This document shows, piece after piece, positions 1 through 13,684 of a stretch of 64,000 nt of DNA. The notes beneath the pieces were generated by a model, which saw only the letters and a list, made by a program, of their open reading frames with translations, was not told the DNA's origin and did no database searches. Each line of letters begins with the position of its first letter. Position 1 is the first letter of the stretch. The stretch is taken from assembly GCA_022829145.1 (NCBI GenBank), contig CM040763.1, positions 10,835,141 through 10,899,140 of the forward strand, in the 5' to 3' direction. This DNA is from Albula goreensis. Taxonomy: Eukaryota > Chordata > Actinopteri > Albuliformes > Albulidae. The translations under genes were made by a program, and so were the position numbers.

Positions 1-1529
1 ACATCATTACTCAGATTACATTTTTATGGTTTAATTTTATTAACTCATTCCATTATGGGAAGGTCACACATGTGCTTCCCAAACAACAACTCTTCTCAAA
101 CAACTACTGTTGCTCTATTAAGTCTAATGCTCTTATACAGAACACATACTAGTGTTTCACATCAAAGAAGCACTATGCAAGCCCTGAAGACTCCATTAAA
201 CTAAGATTTGATTTTTCTTTAAACTCTCGCAGTCTGTTTTAATTGGCATCACCCTGTGAAATTGCCCTCCTGCTTGTTATGTTGAAAATTCCAGTATTTA
301 ATTAGTAACAGTTCTGAATTTTTCCTCACAAGGAGAAGCACTAAAATCTAGACATCCAAATGTATACAGTCATGGAATAATTCACTGATGGTCTAACAAT
401 GAGATTTGTGACCTGAGTAGATCCACACCTAATTCCCTATGCTCTCTTATTAAATGCACTTGTTACTGAATCTTAATAGAAATATCAAGAAAAAAAATTA
501 ACACACTTTCACAGATTCTACAATTATATCATTTGCTTAGAAGATTTCCTTAGTAAGGTCAATCAGTTCATTCTTGCTGTTTTTTCTTGTAGTCCCTCTG
601 TAGAACTGGATTTCCACTCACAATATTTCAGTATAATAGAAGTAACCTGCGCTAGGGTTCACCATCACACCATGGGCCTGTGATCTGGAAATTCATCATG
701 CCATCTTTCAAAGCTTAGATCTCATAAAGGATTTACACGCAACTTTGCAGTTGCTTTCATTCCTGAAAATATTTCCTCTTTGTGCTGGACTGCCACTGGG
801 TGGAGCTGCCATTCTTCTTAGGCCACCTGATCTGCCCAGCCAGTGAGTGTGCAGAGCACACACTAATGACCTGACAAGAGAACACATCCTCATCCTTCCA
901 TATATTTCTGCTTGTTTTGCATCGATACAGCTCAACAAAATGATTCTTAATTTCTACAGTTTGGTTATTAATCCCCACTAAGCACACACTTAAGGCCGCT
1001 CCTGCATACTGTTGAAATAATTTACATTTTAGTTACGTGGCTGAACTCTTCATCCATGACATTTCATCGTTTTTTTTGAACATTCATCATTTCAGCTTTT
1101 CAGAGGCACACCACCTCTGTGTTTATACGGTGTCCCTAAGGCACTCAGGCATTTCATCTGCAAAGCCTTGCTGTGTCATTTTTTAACATCTGTATTTAGC
1201 ATTTTCAGTCTCTTTAGTCACCAGTTTATCTCCACATCGGATGAATGCCTGATACAGTGTATAATTTTTGCATACTGGTAGCTCATCACGGGACATATTC
1301 TTCAGCACTGTACATGAATGTTGTCATGTGAACACTCGCAGCACTCAGTGGCTACATTCACATATTTATTTGTCAGGGACAGTGTTGACAATTGATAGTC
1401 AGTGATTCGGTCTTCTTAGAGGTGGATGAGTACTGCAACATCAGCACCAAGATGTTCACAGATCAAGCTTGCATTATTCTTTTTCCCAGTTTTACCACTT
1501 GTGCCAGGAGGGAAAGGAGAGCTCTCCAG

Positions 1530-1800
1530 GAACCTGCCTGTAAAGATATGCTGCCTTTGCAAAATGCCCAGCAGCAACATGTGAGCAGCAGCCGGTCCAG
1601 GGCGAGTTGGCCCTAACGGGACTCTGATTCCCCTGTCTTACCTTCACGAGTGCTGGGCCTTGGGGCTCAAATGGCTTCAGGGCCCCCCTGTGCTCAAGAT
1701 GACTGCTGATGGCTTTCCTACAGCACAGACAGGAGTGATTTAGTAGCGGATAATGAAACGCCCTCTCCATGGCTTTGGTCTGGTGCATACATCACAGATA
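1530..1800. other. GC-richer block of unknown role
   Basis: This block is clearly richer in G+C than the AT-rich DNA on both sides and contains several CpGs. A 98-codon minus-strand frame crosses it (1492-1788), but the predicted protein has no recognisable motif and no exon boundaries are evident. It could be a conserved non-coding element, a non-coding RNA exon or an old repeat. The sequence alone does not decide between these. Confidence 0.25.
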
Positions 1801-2316
1801 TCACAGGGCCGGATAAGAGTCTGAAGAATAAAGATTGGATGAACTTGATGAAGGACAGCACACATTATGATAGAGAATGTCATTACAAATGAACTAATGG
1901 ACCGGATGTGTATGTAATTATGGTAAAATGCTGAGAAAATTTTAATGAGCTATACTGTCCATATGACATATACATCATTTCAGTATGTAATGTCTTGAAC
2001 ATACAGATCAGACAACAGAAGAAGAGCTTCACTCAGGATCTGAACTTGACTTAGTCATTGCAATGTTTCCTGTGATATATATAAGGAATATAATACCTAA
2101 TATTACCCTATGGTCCATGTGCTGAAGAGACACATAGAGACAGCTGTTTGTCTTTCTTTTCCACAGTTAACTGATCAATTAATGCAGGTGACTACACAAT
2201 TAATTGGATTTGGTCTGAGTTTGGTTTCTGACTTAAGACACACTTCAGTGTACAGCTTTGTCATGAGTGAAGCAAATAAGAAAATACTTGTTGTGAGTAT
2301 TTAGGGATGAGTTATA

Positions 2317-2348
2317 AGTAACCCTAAAATGTCATTTTTAGGGTTACT
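2317..2348. repeat. perfect 13-bp hairpin
   Basis: The left arm agtaaccctaaaa (2317-2329) is the exact reverse complement of the right arm ttttagggttact (2336-2348). Only six bases (tgtcat) separate the arms. The arms contain CCCTAAAA/TTTTAGGG, which resembles a single degenerate telomere-like unit, but there is no tandem array. Possible origins are the tip of a foldback or MITE element, or a local inverted duplication. No flanking target duplication was found. Confidence 0.8.
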
Positions 2349-5300
2349 AATCCCCCAGTATCATGTTAATACCTTTATAAATTGTGTGTATTCTGTTTAT
2401 CTTGTGTAGAATTTATCTGAGCATATGCCATTGTCTCAGTGCATTGAATTTTTTTAATCTGACTCTCTTTTCTAAAGCAACAAAGAAAATAATTTCAAAC
2501 ACTGTTACTAAACATTATCTCAACTGCAACTTGGCCTCATAGCAGAGTCATTGTCTGTTGTTGTCATCTTTAGAAAATGTCTTTAAAATTTGCTTTAAAC
2601 TTCTCCTGGCTGATCCTGGCCTAATACCAGTAAAGGAGCTCAAACAGAGAATACTGCCTTTTCTGGACTGCACTTCAAAAGCTTAGCAATGTCGCATCTA
2701 TTTACCTTTTTCCTGCATTTTATATTTGGAATTCTTCTCTGAAACTATCGAGGCTTATGACAAAGATTGAGAGGGAGAGGTCTGTCTCCTTGACTTTCCA
2801 TAGGCAAATCCCCTTAGCTGCAACTGTGCAATATGTTGTTGTGGCAGTTGGTGAAATTTTATAACTGTTGGCAAAATGTGGTGAGGCAAAGTTTATGATG
2901 AGCTGGTCTATAACGCCTGCACAGGATTGTTTATTTCATATCATGGACAGGAGGCAGGCAATAAGCAGTTACTCACAGACGTAAACAAACTTTATGTGAT
3001 AACTTTCAGCAATATATCTGTTTTCAGAGTATTTACCCAAGGGTTTTGTGTCACCCTGCCTAGGTTATGGTTTGTTGTAGATTACTGTGAAAATTATAGC
3101 TCCATTGGCAAGCAAAGTCAAGCAAATCAAATCAAAACGAATCACAATGACTGGAATGGACTGAACCGGTGAACACCATACAGGTTTTCATAATTTTTTG
3201 AACCCTATATGGACACAGAGACTTAAGTCATTTCTGAATTTTCTAACAACCTTATGTAAATCAGCTAGTTAAAATTAATTCAATGGAGATAGTGAATAAA
3301 AATCAGGAAGTATCTAGCACTGAGCAAGCTTACCACAGAGCATCCAAAGTATGAGAGTTGTTCCAAACCTGAAGAGTCAACACCCTGATGCCAGCAAGCT
3401 GTGGATCCCTCAAGGTGAGCTATGTTTCTTCATTGATTGAAACATTCTGGGAGAGGATAGGCCACAAATCCAATAGGTTTAAACTTATGAAGAGTTGTTG
3501 CTACTCCCCAGCTGTGGATTTTATTTCCATTGAGCAACCTGGTTAGCCAGTTAGCGATTTACTAGCTGGCTAGCTTGGTAGCAGCTAGCATTTTTCTAGA
3601 CATCTCAGACTGTGACCTTTGGTAATTGTCTTTCAAACCTACTTTATGTGTAAATATCTATTCATTTTACTCTGTAATGCTCTACATGTGGATTTTTTAA
3701 ATTAATATTATAGTGATAAGATGACGTGGTTACACTGTAGAAATTGAATGTTTTTACAGAAATACACTGTACTATATTTGTCATAACACTGTGATTATCA
3801 TGCAGTGGTAAAACAGGCATTTATAGGATACATACATAGGTAAGTCAAAGGTGCAAATATCTATTTAATCCAGTTAGATTTTATCCAACTTACTGAACAA
3901 GTAAAATAAGCCCCTTGTCCTTGTTTTATTAAAAAGTCTCCAATAATACTAGCTGAAGTCAAGCATTCTGAGTCCTTCTGTAAAATGTAACAAGACTGCA
4001 ACAGGTCTGCTTTGGCTGTCTGGTAAATGTGACCTGCACATGTCAGGAAAATACATTTTGCAAGACGAGGCTATTTTTACTTCTGTGCCAGGGAACAATA
4101 AGAGCGTATAGGAGAACAAGTAGGTGACAATACAGTCTGGTGCTGTCGGCGACAACTTTAGCAATGAGGCAGGATTTGACAGGGGTTATCATTACGTCAG
4201 TCAGCGTCTTGGTCATCCTTTGTCAAACTTGGAACTGTAGACAAGAGACGTCTTAAGAATATAATTCTTGCAACTCAATGATAATTCAGATTTCATTTAG
4301 CCATTTTTGAAATTATGTCTATAAAGATGTCATGTTTTCATGAATGTACTTTACTAGGAAATTGAGACCAGCTGTATAGAATTTTATGTAAAAGTAAAAA
4401 GCGTGGGGTAGAGTTGGATATGTAGCATAACCTTACATTTTCGCCCCAGGCACAAGCATGTACTCCTGCTGGCAGAAATTGCATAAATTTGAAGGGAATT
4501 ATTTGGACCGAATAGAACAGTCTACAGGCAGATGGCAGGCCTGAAGAGTAGCAGGAGATGCCATTTCACCTGACAGCAAGGTATCCACATGAGCACTGTC
4601 CACATTCATTCATGCTCTAAAGCCTTTTACACATTCCCATTGATTAAACTAGACACAAGTACAGCATCTACATCACAGAAAAGTATTTTAAATTGCATTG
4701 TATTAAATTGAATTGGTGTGTGTCTGTCTAATGGACAACTGACCATTCTTATGCTGTGCTGTTTGTCCTCAAAGAGCAAAGAGAAACCTTTCACAAGTAA
4801 GCCTGGTTTTCCAGTGATGAAAAGGGTATCGATTGCTAATAAAGCGCTCAAAAAGCAAAACAAGCACAGACTGCATTGACTTCACTAGTCTTATAACTGA
4901 ATTCAGGTGTGTGCAGTGTCTTTATATTTCAATCAATAAGCAGTCACTTTTTGGCATTCAAAGGTTGTTCCCTTCTATTTTTCAATGATTACATGAAGAA
5001 TGTTGCCAGAAAATGATAAAGAAATGTTACCCAAGCCCTGAGTCTTTTTTATTTATTGGTTTCATAAAAGTATCTTGTCCTGAAATTGTTTTCTGATAGA
5101 ATAGATAGAAAACGATCATTTTTCAGAAAACTTACATGGGGTTACATGGAGTGGGAATTTGTTTTGTATGTTCACAAGGATGACATACTGATATCCAGTC
5201 CATCACACCCACTCAATGAATAAACTCTGCAGAGAATTGTGATCCCTGTCTGTTTGCATAAAGAGAATACAAAAATAATGCACTTTACAGAGGAAACACC

Positions 5301-6957
5301 CCTTGGCTCCACCTTAAGGCGTTCTTTGACCTCTGCGTCATACATTATTTTCCCATTACCATGCACCTTGTCATGCGTTATTGTACCTTGGCCGCTTTCC
5401 AAAGATAAAAACTTTAATCTCATCTAATTGACACCCTTCCCATTTGCGTTTAAACTTGTGAGGGCAGGTGTTTCTCACCACTGTTCATTGTGCTCATAAC
5501 ATTTAATTCTAAGTTATTGGGAAGGGAAAAATTCAGTGGCCATTCAACTGTGAGAAAATACACATTTCCATACAACATCATAGCACCATCATATAACCTT
5601 TGATAATATTGGCATATATTTATAACTACAGCTATTAACTATATTGCAGCTATACTGAGAGGACCTAGGTAACTAAAGTGACTAAGCTTGATGGCTCAAA
5701 TTACCCTCTCATTAGACACACTCTAACAGAGTGTTTCTAACGTAACCTGAATTCCCTAATGGAACCACCCTTGGGACTGCCACCAACCTTCTGATAAATA
5801 GGCCTACTCAGGGGAAGAACATACAACTGGGAATTTAATGGCATCGTCTCTGATGAAATATGAGGCTAAGACAGTTACTCAAGGGGCATATCTGCGAAGA
5901 TCCACCAATGAAGGAAACAATAGCTTATCCTTAGCATTGCGATGAGATCTCTCCTGTCAGTTTTGAGGGATCTCAGAGTTTCTTCTTTCCTCTTATACTG
6001 ATCATTCTTGCTACCACATTCACAAGTAACAAATGTGAAATGCTCATGTTCAACAGAATGTCACGTATTGATTATATTTTGTTAAATCATATGTTTCGCC
6101 TGGTACGTCTGATTAATGCACCTTACATTGCTTACAAAAACAGTGGATGGTTTCAATGTGTTAAAACATATTAGAAACCAGGTGAACAGGAAGATCAGCC
6201 CATCCCTATTTCACCATGTCAGCATTAAAACTAGAGAACAGGGACACAATGCCAATCCACGAATGCTGAATTACACCCTTATGACAATCCAGCAAACAAC
6301 AAACATGAGCCACGCCTGGGTTTGCTTCAACAAAACAGCTTCAGTCTTTAGCCTTCAGTCTTGCTGCACTGTCAAAAGTTAACAGTTTGGAAAAAGACAC
6401 ACTTCTAATTAGTTACAATCACAATGATGGTTTATTCTGACTACATTTGCAGCAATATTTTCAATATGTGACACCTGGCTCATGAATATTAATTCTCTTG
6501 TGTATGGGGGTCTGTATTGGCAGGAGGGCAAGGACCTATTCATATGAAAAGCATGTCAAATGATATGGCTTCCTTAACCTTAAATTGTCGTAGGTGGCTC
6601 CTCATCGAGCTGAGATCCAATCTATCTTAATGAGCCTGTCAAACATATGCCCATCCATCAGATATCTGGAAACATGCCATGTTTGGTGGTCTCCATTAGC
6701 GTATGGGATAGGCTGTAGGTACATGAAAAACAGATCCCACCAAAGACCTGCTGTTAATCTTTACTTTCATATCAAACCTATAATTTATTCTTCAGTAAAA
6801 AGACTGCCAGATGTATGAATAATGATGAAAGATAACTAAATTGATTGTTTGTGCTGTTTGGAGGTTCACATTTACAAATGGGATGGATTGCTGGTGGAAT
6901 CTGATACTCAGTTTAATTCCTTATTGATATGTAGGACAGGGGCTTGGTCTTCAAAAT

Positions 6958-6978
6958 AAAAAAAAAAAAAAAAAAAAA
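6958..6978. repeat. poly-A tract
   Basis: An uninterrupted run of about 21 A residues follows 'aaaat'. It could be the tail of a retroposon on the plus strand, but the sequence immediately upstream does not resemble any LINE or SINE 3' end that I recognise. It may be a simple homopolymer. Confidence 0.85.
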
Positions 6979-8984
6979 CTCAGTGAAGAAGGAATCAGGC
7001 GTAGATGTTGCATGATTCCTTCTACATAGATAAGACCTCCAAAACCCCACTAATGCATGTAATTAAGGCATTTTGGGGGTCTAATCAATGTATGAAGAAT
7101 CATAATGAAATGTTATTAAATGTATTAAATACAGGTTTATCATCAACCCCTATTCCACATGTCAACATGTGGCATCTAATACAATACCATTTAACTTCTT
7201 CACAGTTCAATTATATTACAAGACAGCTTTATATAGCAAAAACAATTGTATTAGTTTTAGAAAATATTACAATTATGTCTGTGCACATCTGCAGAATATA
7301 GCTAGCTCCTTGCAAAGTAAATTACATTTAGATACTAGCCCATTAGCAAAGTGTTTAGCTATCTGGAGGCTGGATGAATCATTAAAGTAGCATAGTTTTA
7401 AAATGTAGCTCTTAGTATGAATTAAACATAGATGAGTACACATCCATAGAAATTTCTACAGCATAACCTGATGTTCACCAGTGTCTATCATCTTAGTTGA
7501 TGTTAACAGTAAATTACCTAAGGTTAATAATAGCATTAGCTACACTACCTGTCATGTTTAATATAGTCTACAAATACACTATGTCAAGACAAAATTGTAT
7601 TCATCTGTTTAACCTTACATTTTTCACTAACCTAAGGGGAAAAAAGGCAGTAGATTGAAATTGGCTGGTTAAACAAAGGAACACTACAGACTGGCTGTTT
7701 AAATATTTGTTCTCATGGGGGTGGGTGAGACTTTAATAATCACTTTTTCAATCCCCTTTTCAAGCCCAAGTCTGTAGTTATGAAAATTGTGATTCAATCA
7801 GACTATATGGTGAAGAGACGAGGGGAAGGAGGTAGTGGTTATGTAAATATATTTATATGTATGTTTATAAAAAGTTTATAAAGAAGGGTCTAGTATGTGA
7901 CCAATTTTACCATAAACCTTTTCAAGTCTGCCAATTGCTATTTATTCTGTTTTCTGTTGCTGGAATGTTTATTGGAAAAATCTTATGATTATGTTTTTAA
8001 TATGAAATATGTATTATTAATAAGGGTACAAAGCTCACTCTTAAGAAGACAGGTGCATGAAATAGCCTCTAATATCAAGGATTTTATCTTTGGAAAACAA
8101 AAACAGAGAGTCATTTGACCTTTAACAAAATATTATTGTAGAACTAAAAGGGTAAAACATATTATATTTGATTAAAGAAGTATTTAGTCTGATATGCAAT
8201 CCAGACTTTTTCAGGAATTAGCATAATGAATAAATACTATAGTGGCTAGACTGCAGACACAGTTTCATACTGACTTAGACATGCTATTTATTTATTTTCA
8301 CTTTGACATGATTTGTCTCAAATGAATAGTGTTCTTGGTGGTAAACAGCACACATCAAACCAGTATTATTTTCCTCCGTTGTGGAATATAGCCCAACATT
8401 TCTTCTGTGGCTTTTTTCGTTTTGATGTATTTCACTTTCAATCGGATCTACCATAACTCAGTTCTCAGATGATATTGGAGGCAATTAGTTTAAAAAGCTC
8501 TGCATGACATTTAACTCTCTCCTTTTACGAGCCAGTGAATTGCTGACATTTGTGCCTGACTCATACTGCTCACACAGGAATTCTGCCATAAGTGGTGCTC
8601 CAGACCTAGAGCAGCATCCTTCAGCCATGTTTCAGTGGAAGTGATTGATGAGATTTGATCATTAGTAGAAACACTGTTGTGGTTTTGGCTATTAAAATCT
8701 TACTTTGCCCTTATGATTTGTGTACCTCACTGCTGGATCAAGGTTTGACTCCAATATATATAATACCAGTTTATGAATTAATATTAATACTGGTTAATAC
8801 ATGAGTAAGCGTAAATTATCCTACCCATAAATAGGTTTGTTTCAATAAATAGAGTCAACTTTAGAATAAGTAGATAAATATAGACAAAAGAATGATAAAA
8901 TATTGTGTACTTCACTCAAACCAAATTGTTATTTTATACTTTCAGGTTGTTTCATCTGCAAATGTTAACTGCCCACTATTTGTC

Positions 8985-9262
8985 CATTGGTGGAGATGGT
9001 CAGAAAAAGTCTAGCTGGTCCACTGCTGGGCTGATGTCGCACATCCAGTGTGAAATGGCTGGCCACATGGCCGGAATGTGTCCTTCAGCTGCTCACTGAC
9101 ACTGAGGGAACGGGTTTGTCCTGCTTTCCTGGCCCACCTCCAGCAGGGACCTGCTGGATTGGGATTCTGATCACCAAAGTCTTCACCCCTGGTTTAGTCA
9201 GAATCTTCCACTTTGAGCAGGGGAGGAAAACAGTTGTCATGCTGCAAAAGCCTAGAGGTTAA
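8985..9262. other. GC-richer block, exon-like but unassigned
   Basis: A GC-richer segment starts after a pyrimidine-rich tract ending in cag (about 8931-8945), which resembles a splice acceptor. Two overlapping frames of 64 and 70 codons cross it, but neither encodes a recognisable domain and neither stays open across the block. It contains the near-palindrome ggccacatggcc. A non-coding exon or a conserved element is possible; support is weak. Confidence 0.2.
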
Positions 9263-10384
9263 TTTCCACTGGAAATGGGTGGAAGAGTTACTGAAGGCAG
9301 GAAGAGAAACACTGAAGTCTTAACTTATAAAACCAACATGAGGTAGAGCTACTGTTACCTAACAATGAGTGGAGAATAGAATGCTGGATCAGTGTTTGAC
9401 TCGTATTGAATCCTAATAGTGCCAATACAAACTAATGCTACGAACCTCACTGGTCAACACCTAACTGGCTGCATAGTATCAGCCTTCTCTGCCACATCAC
9501 AGGTTTTCATTTGGCAAAATTAACTGAATGATACAAATGTACATACATAGCTTACCTCACCGATCATTTACAACTGTGAGGAGAAATAACAGTGATGAGA
9601 GCATGTATAGCTTAGGAATGCTACTCCCTTTATTTGGTTAGTGGAATACACTTTGGTGAACTTTTGTGTCTTTTGTGAATGATGCTATAACTCACATGTG
9701 TGTGGGTTGCAGTAGTTGTGCACCTACTGTAGTTTCAAGAACGAAGAAATTAAAGTTATTTCAGTTTTCCATTCCTGGAGGGCTCCTGTGTATGCTGGCT
9801 TAACTTCCACCAGTTACCCTGGTTCAGTTTTGTAAATAGCTACATGTACCAATATTGGCAAATTGCTATTTTTGTGCACTATAAAATAATTCCACTAGTG
9901 ATTGCACTGAAATCTGAACCTGTAGATCAGGACTATAGCAAAACTGTCAGGCCAAATAAAAAGCTGGGCTGATTATATAAGCAAGAACGGGAGCTGGAAT
10001 GAAATCCTGAAATGGATTGGCCTTTGTTTTGGACTCATGTTTTATATCATCTTATGACTGACAGGGCTGACCTCTGACTAAGCCAGAGGCCTTGACTGCT
10101 TCCCTGTTTTATTATTATGTAGCACTTTGCTGATGCTCACACACCACAAACTACAGTGCAGAAGGTAATACATACAGAGGCTAATCTTATTTCACCTTGA
10201 TTGACCATTTATGTGCAAATCCACTTAAACATTATCAACAGACTTTTTCTGAGCACTTGAACCAAACCCCATTATCATGTCTCCTGAAAGACCCGCAAAA
10301 AAAAGAAATTGTGCAGCAAATAAAAATCTCATTTTGAATGGTGGTGATGCTTCTGCCTCTGATTTGGGTTTTCTTAGATGGCAC

Positions 10385-10426
10385 TGTGTGTGTGTGTGTG
10401 TGTGTTTGTTTGTGTGTGTGTGTGTG
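10385..10426. repeat. (TG)n microsatellite
   Basis: An imperfect TG dinucleotide array of about 42 bases, interrupted in the middle by tttgttt. Its reverse strand explains the His-Thr repeats in the small minus-strand frames over 10225-10473, so those frames are not genes. Confidence 0.95.
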
Positions 10427-10495
10427 ATATCCTGACCCACACAGAAAGCAATTAGCAAGAGCTGGCATTGCATCTTTTCACATAATTAACAACTG

Positions 10496-10512
10496 ATTTG
10501 CATATTAATTAA
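10496..10512. promoter_or_regulatory. candidate POU/homeodomain composite site
   Basis: The sequence atttgcatattaattaa joins an octamer-like ATTTGCAT to an overlapping GCATATTAAT and a TTAATTAA palindrome. GCAT followed by a short spacer and TAAT is a known class III POU (Brn-2 type) arrangement. The match is by eye and such AT-rich sites occur by chance, so it is only a candidate. Confidence 0.3.
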
Positions 10513-12149
10513 CAATAATCCCTGATGACTAAGCAGCAACCAAATAACTTTACTTTCTCTGAATGGGTGGCACCAAGGGACTAATTTGTCTGCTCACCCT
10601 TGATAAACCAACAGTAATATACATATAATGGCTTTTTACCACAGTGGTTTTGATAATGTTTTCCCATTGAATGCTGCTTTGCAAATATTATGTAACAAAT
10701 AGAAAGGCAATTTCTGCTTTTACAGTCGGTTCCATGTGAAGGGAAAAGTCATAACACCATTCTTCAAAGGTGCATGTTTGCATGTCTGTACCCACACACT
10801 TTGCTAAAGTAAAACACAATCCATTCCTAGGCTCTGACACAAGGGGTAATGAAATAAAAGTTTACACAGAGGGCTCTGTTTTGACAATAGAAAAGCTTTA
10901 GTTGATCATAAGGCTAAAAAGCAATACAAGCCCATAGAGGGTGTGTCAAGTTCAATTCTTCTATTCTCACAGCTGGAAAAGTGCTTTTTTTAAAGGGTTA
11001 CATCTATATGTGAGGTGAGCCTGTTACTAGATAATGGCCAAACAGATTGTTTCTTCTCCTCTTATAAAAACCCTGTATTTGCACTGTGCAAACTGCTTAT
11101 TTCGATAGGAAGATAGGGGCACTTGTCCTGACCGATGCATTTTCGTCACAGCATAACACAGTGAGGTAAGGCTTTTCTCAACACCTGGTCGTTGGTGATA
11201 AGCTCACCCATTCTGCATGGAGAAGCCCTGCTGATCACCTCCCCCAAAACCCCCAGCCTGTCGACAACTTATTGTGATGTATCATTGGGCATGGCAAGTC
11301 AAATCTTTACTGAATTCCTTTGGCAGACTTACCTCAAGATGTTGTGGCAGCTGTAAGGAGGCCGCCCTGTCCAAGGAGACGCCATCTGACCTTTCAGTGA
11401 CCATTTGGGCTCTGGGGACTTCAGAAGCCTAGCTTTGATCAGACTGAAAAAATGCAGGGAAAAAATACCAAAAAAAGGCCCCATAGGACAATAAAAATGT
11501 GCCTGTGCATGGGTACATTTATCATTCATTTGCTTCCTTTACAACAGTTTATCACACATACTGTTTCAGAAATCAATTCTGAGGTAGAAACAATCTTTTC
11601 CCCATGTTATATCTTCTAAATGCAGTGATTTGGCAGGATAAAATATGGATTTAACATGTAACAACCACCAGACAAAAACAAGATTTATACTATTCCCTGA
11701 CCAAACATGTATAACCCACACTGCCAATCACTCTGAGTACAAATTCTCAGTGATGACATAAATAGAGTATCCGTCTAAGGTGCCATACTAATGCAGGAAG
11801 TTAAAGTTTGTTTTGATCAAACAGCACATGCTTTTAAAGACTCTAATTACATTTGATTGAATCCCAGCCTTTCATTGTGGTGTGATTCTGGTATGAAAGC
11901 CCAATGTGACAGTGTTGGGTATTATAAATGACTTATCTCAAGGGCATTTTGTTTTTGGGTGATGTGTCAGTCTAAAAATCTTCAGAGTGAGTGGCATTCA
12001 ATCTCTGTTTTGTTAACTGAACTGTCACAAAGTTTAGATCACTCTGTATATCACAGGCAGATTGAGTATAGAACAGATTGTTGTAGCACTGACATTGAAA
12101 TGTCCCCCATAGAAAAAGGTACACATTCCTTTATATAATTTTGTTTCTG

Positions 12150-12163
12150 TTTGCATGCAAATG
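12150..12163. promoter_or_regulatory. octamer-containing palindrome
   Basis: A 12-base palindrome, tttgcatgcaaa, overlaps an exact octamer ATGCAAAT at 12155-12162. The same 13-mer, ttgcatgcaaatg, recurs at 52100-52112. It is compatible with POU-domain binding. Occupancy cannot be judged from sequence. Confidence 0.3.
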
Positions 12164-13474
12164 CAATAGTCATGTGCGGTTTCTAATCCTATGGTATGTG
12201 GAGACTACACTTCCATAACTGTCAGAGGATTTACAATTAAACACTGCACATTGTCTTATGCTCAGAAATGACATGCATCTTTCTTGTTATGTGTCATTTT
12301 TGTTCTTATTATGTCTTTGTTTAGATTATGCAATTAAAATGTTTTGTACTGTGTTTGGCTAGCCTACTGCAGAAGCTGCATGTTATATGACCCATGAGGA
12401 GTCTAACATACCTCAAAATTATATTTATTTCTTCTGTTTTAACTGTCACAGCCTTGCATCTGTTAAACAGTGGCCTAAGAAAGGACTATAGTGAATAATT
12501 AAAAACACAGATATGCATTTAAGTGAAAAACCAGATCTCACTGCCACGGTGGTTAAGGATGCCATGGCTGAGCTTGGTAAGCATGCTGTATTGTGCATCT
12601 AAACGGCCCCAAATGTCATTATGATTTACATTTACATGACAGTATCATTCACTTTTATTTGTACCCTCAATCAGCTTTCCCTCACACACATGCTCACACA
12701 TAATCCCTGCACACTGAAGAAATAAAATGAAAAATGTCAGACAGTATGTGCCTGAGATTTCCTAGCGAAGCACATTGTAACTTGATAGTAAGTTGATTGT
12801 TATGGACAATGAGCTATTTACTCGGTGAAAATATGTAGAGGCAAGTCTAATCCAAGCACAATATGAAAAGACTGTTAATCAAATTTTCAAAAATAGAGCT
12901 CAGACTTGATAGGCTGGGGATGTTATATTTGGCATCATTTATGTGAAAACATTTTTGCAAAATGTAATCCAACATTTACATTTTACCTGATTCATGCTCA
13001 ATAATTTTAGTGACTGCCCTTACCATATTTGACAATATATCATATGGTGTCGAAATACCTATATTCAATGCCTCATCAATTATGAAGATAGTTAAATTTA
13101 CTGTATAAATGCAAAGTAAAAAAAAAATTCTTCTATTCTATTTACATAGTCATCATTGCTTAAAATCTTGAGATGTGATCGTGATAACTTTATTTATCTC
13201 TTCTAGCTGAGATATTACTCTGTTATTGCTTTTAATTGCTAATGGAAACAGCAAGAAGAAGTGCCTCCTTACATAGATTCAAAGGCAGCTTTTGACCGGT
13301 ATAAGCATTTGGTATGTGCTATATTGACAGTACATGTTTAATGGAAATAGTTTCTCACCTATTAATGTCTGGGGCCATATTTTAAAGGCAGTAAAATTCA
13401 GCAAAAGCAGTAGATTTTTTAGTTTATTTGAATACTTACACCTTACTAAAAAAATCAGCACTGTGTTAAAATGA

Positions 13475-13481
<7 letters not shown>

Positions 13482-13513
<32 letters not shown>
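13482..13513. repeat. (AT)n microsatellite
   Basis: A run of about ten A residues leads into roughly 14 AT dinucleotides, ending in atgtatat. Typical slippage-prone simple repeat. Confidence 0.95.
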
Positions 13514-13514
<1 letters not shown>

Positions 13515-13684
13515 TAATGCATTACACCGTGTAATACCATGTTATGTATAGCACATCTGTTATGTGTGAAGCAATACATGTTTCAGACTGTACTGTGAGT
13601 TTTCTTAAGAGAACGGTATAACCACCACTTGTGCTCCACTGCCCCCAAAAAATATGGCCTCCAGTGTTTATCTTTGATTTTTAA

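Larger units (their letters stand above)
1..10384. other. gene-free AT-rich stretch
   Basis: No coding region can be supported here. Open frames are short (60-98 codons), overlap in opposing frames and show no recognisable domain. The stretch is mostly unique sequence with A/T runs, including a 21-base poly-A at 6958-6978. Two patches are richer in G+C than their surroundings, around 1530-1800 and 8990-9260, and could be conserved elements or non-coding exons; nothing in them identifies a product. A short 7-bp-arm palindrome (aaacatg/catgttt) lies at 6670-6684 in a block at 6590-6700 that looks like ordinary complex non-coding DNA. Confidence 0.75.
10427..13481. other. gene-free stretch with POU-like sites
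   Basis: No supportable gene. The sequence is AT-rich and complex. A composite ATTTGCAT plus TTAATTAA site lies at 10496-10512, and an octamer-bearing palindrome lies at 12150-12162. The rest holds nothing I can assign. Confidence 0.7.

Noticed and set aside
2317..2348. Interstitial telomere repeat
   Set aside because: Only one degenerate CCCTAAAA unit per arm; no tandem TTAGGG array.
10225..10473. Small frames with His-Thr repeats
   Set aside because: Translation of the TG/CA microsatellite at 10385-10426.
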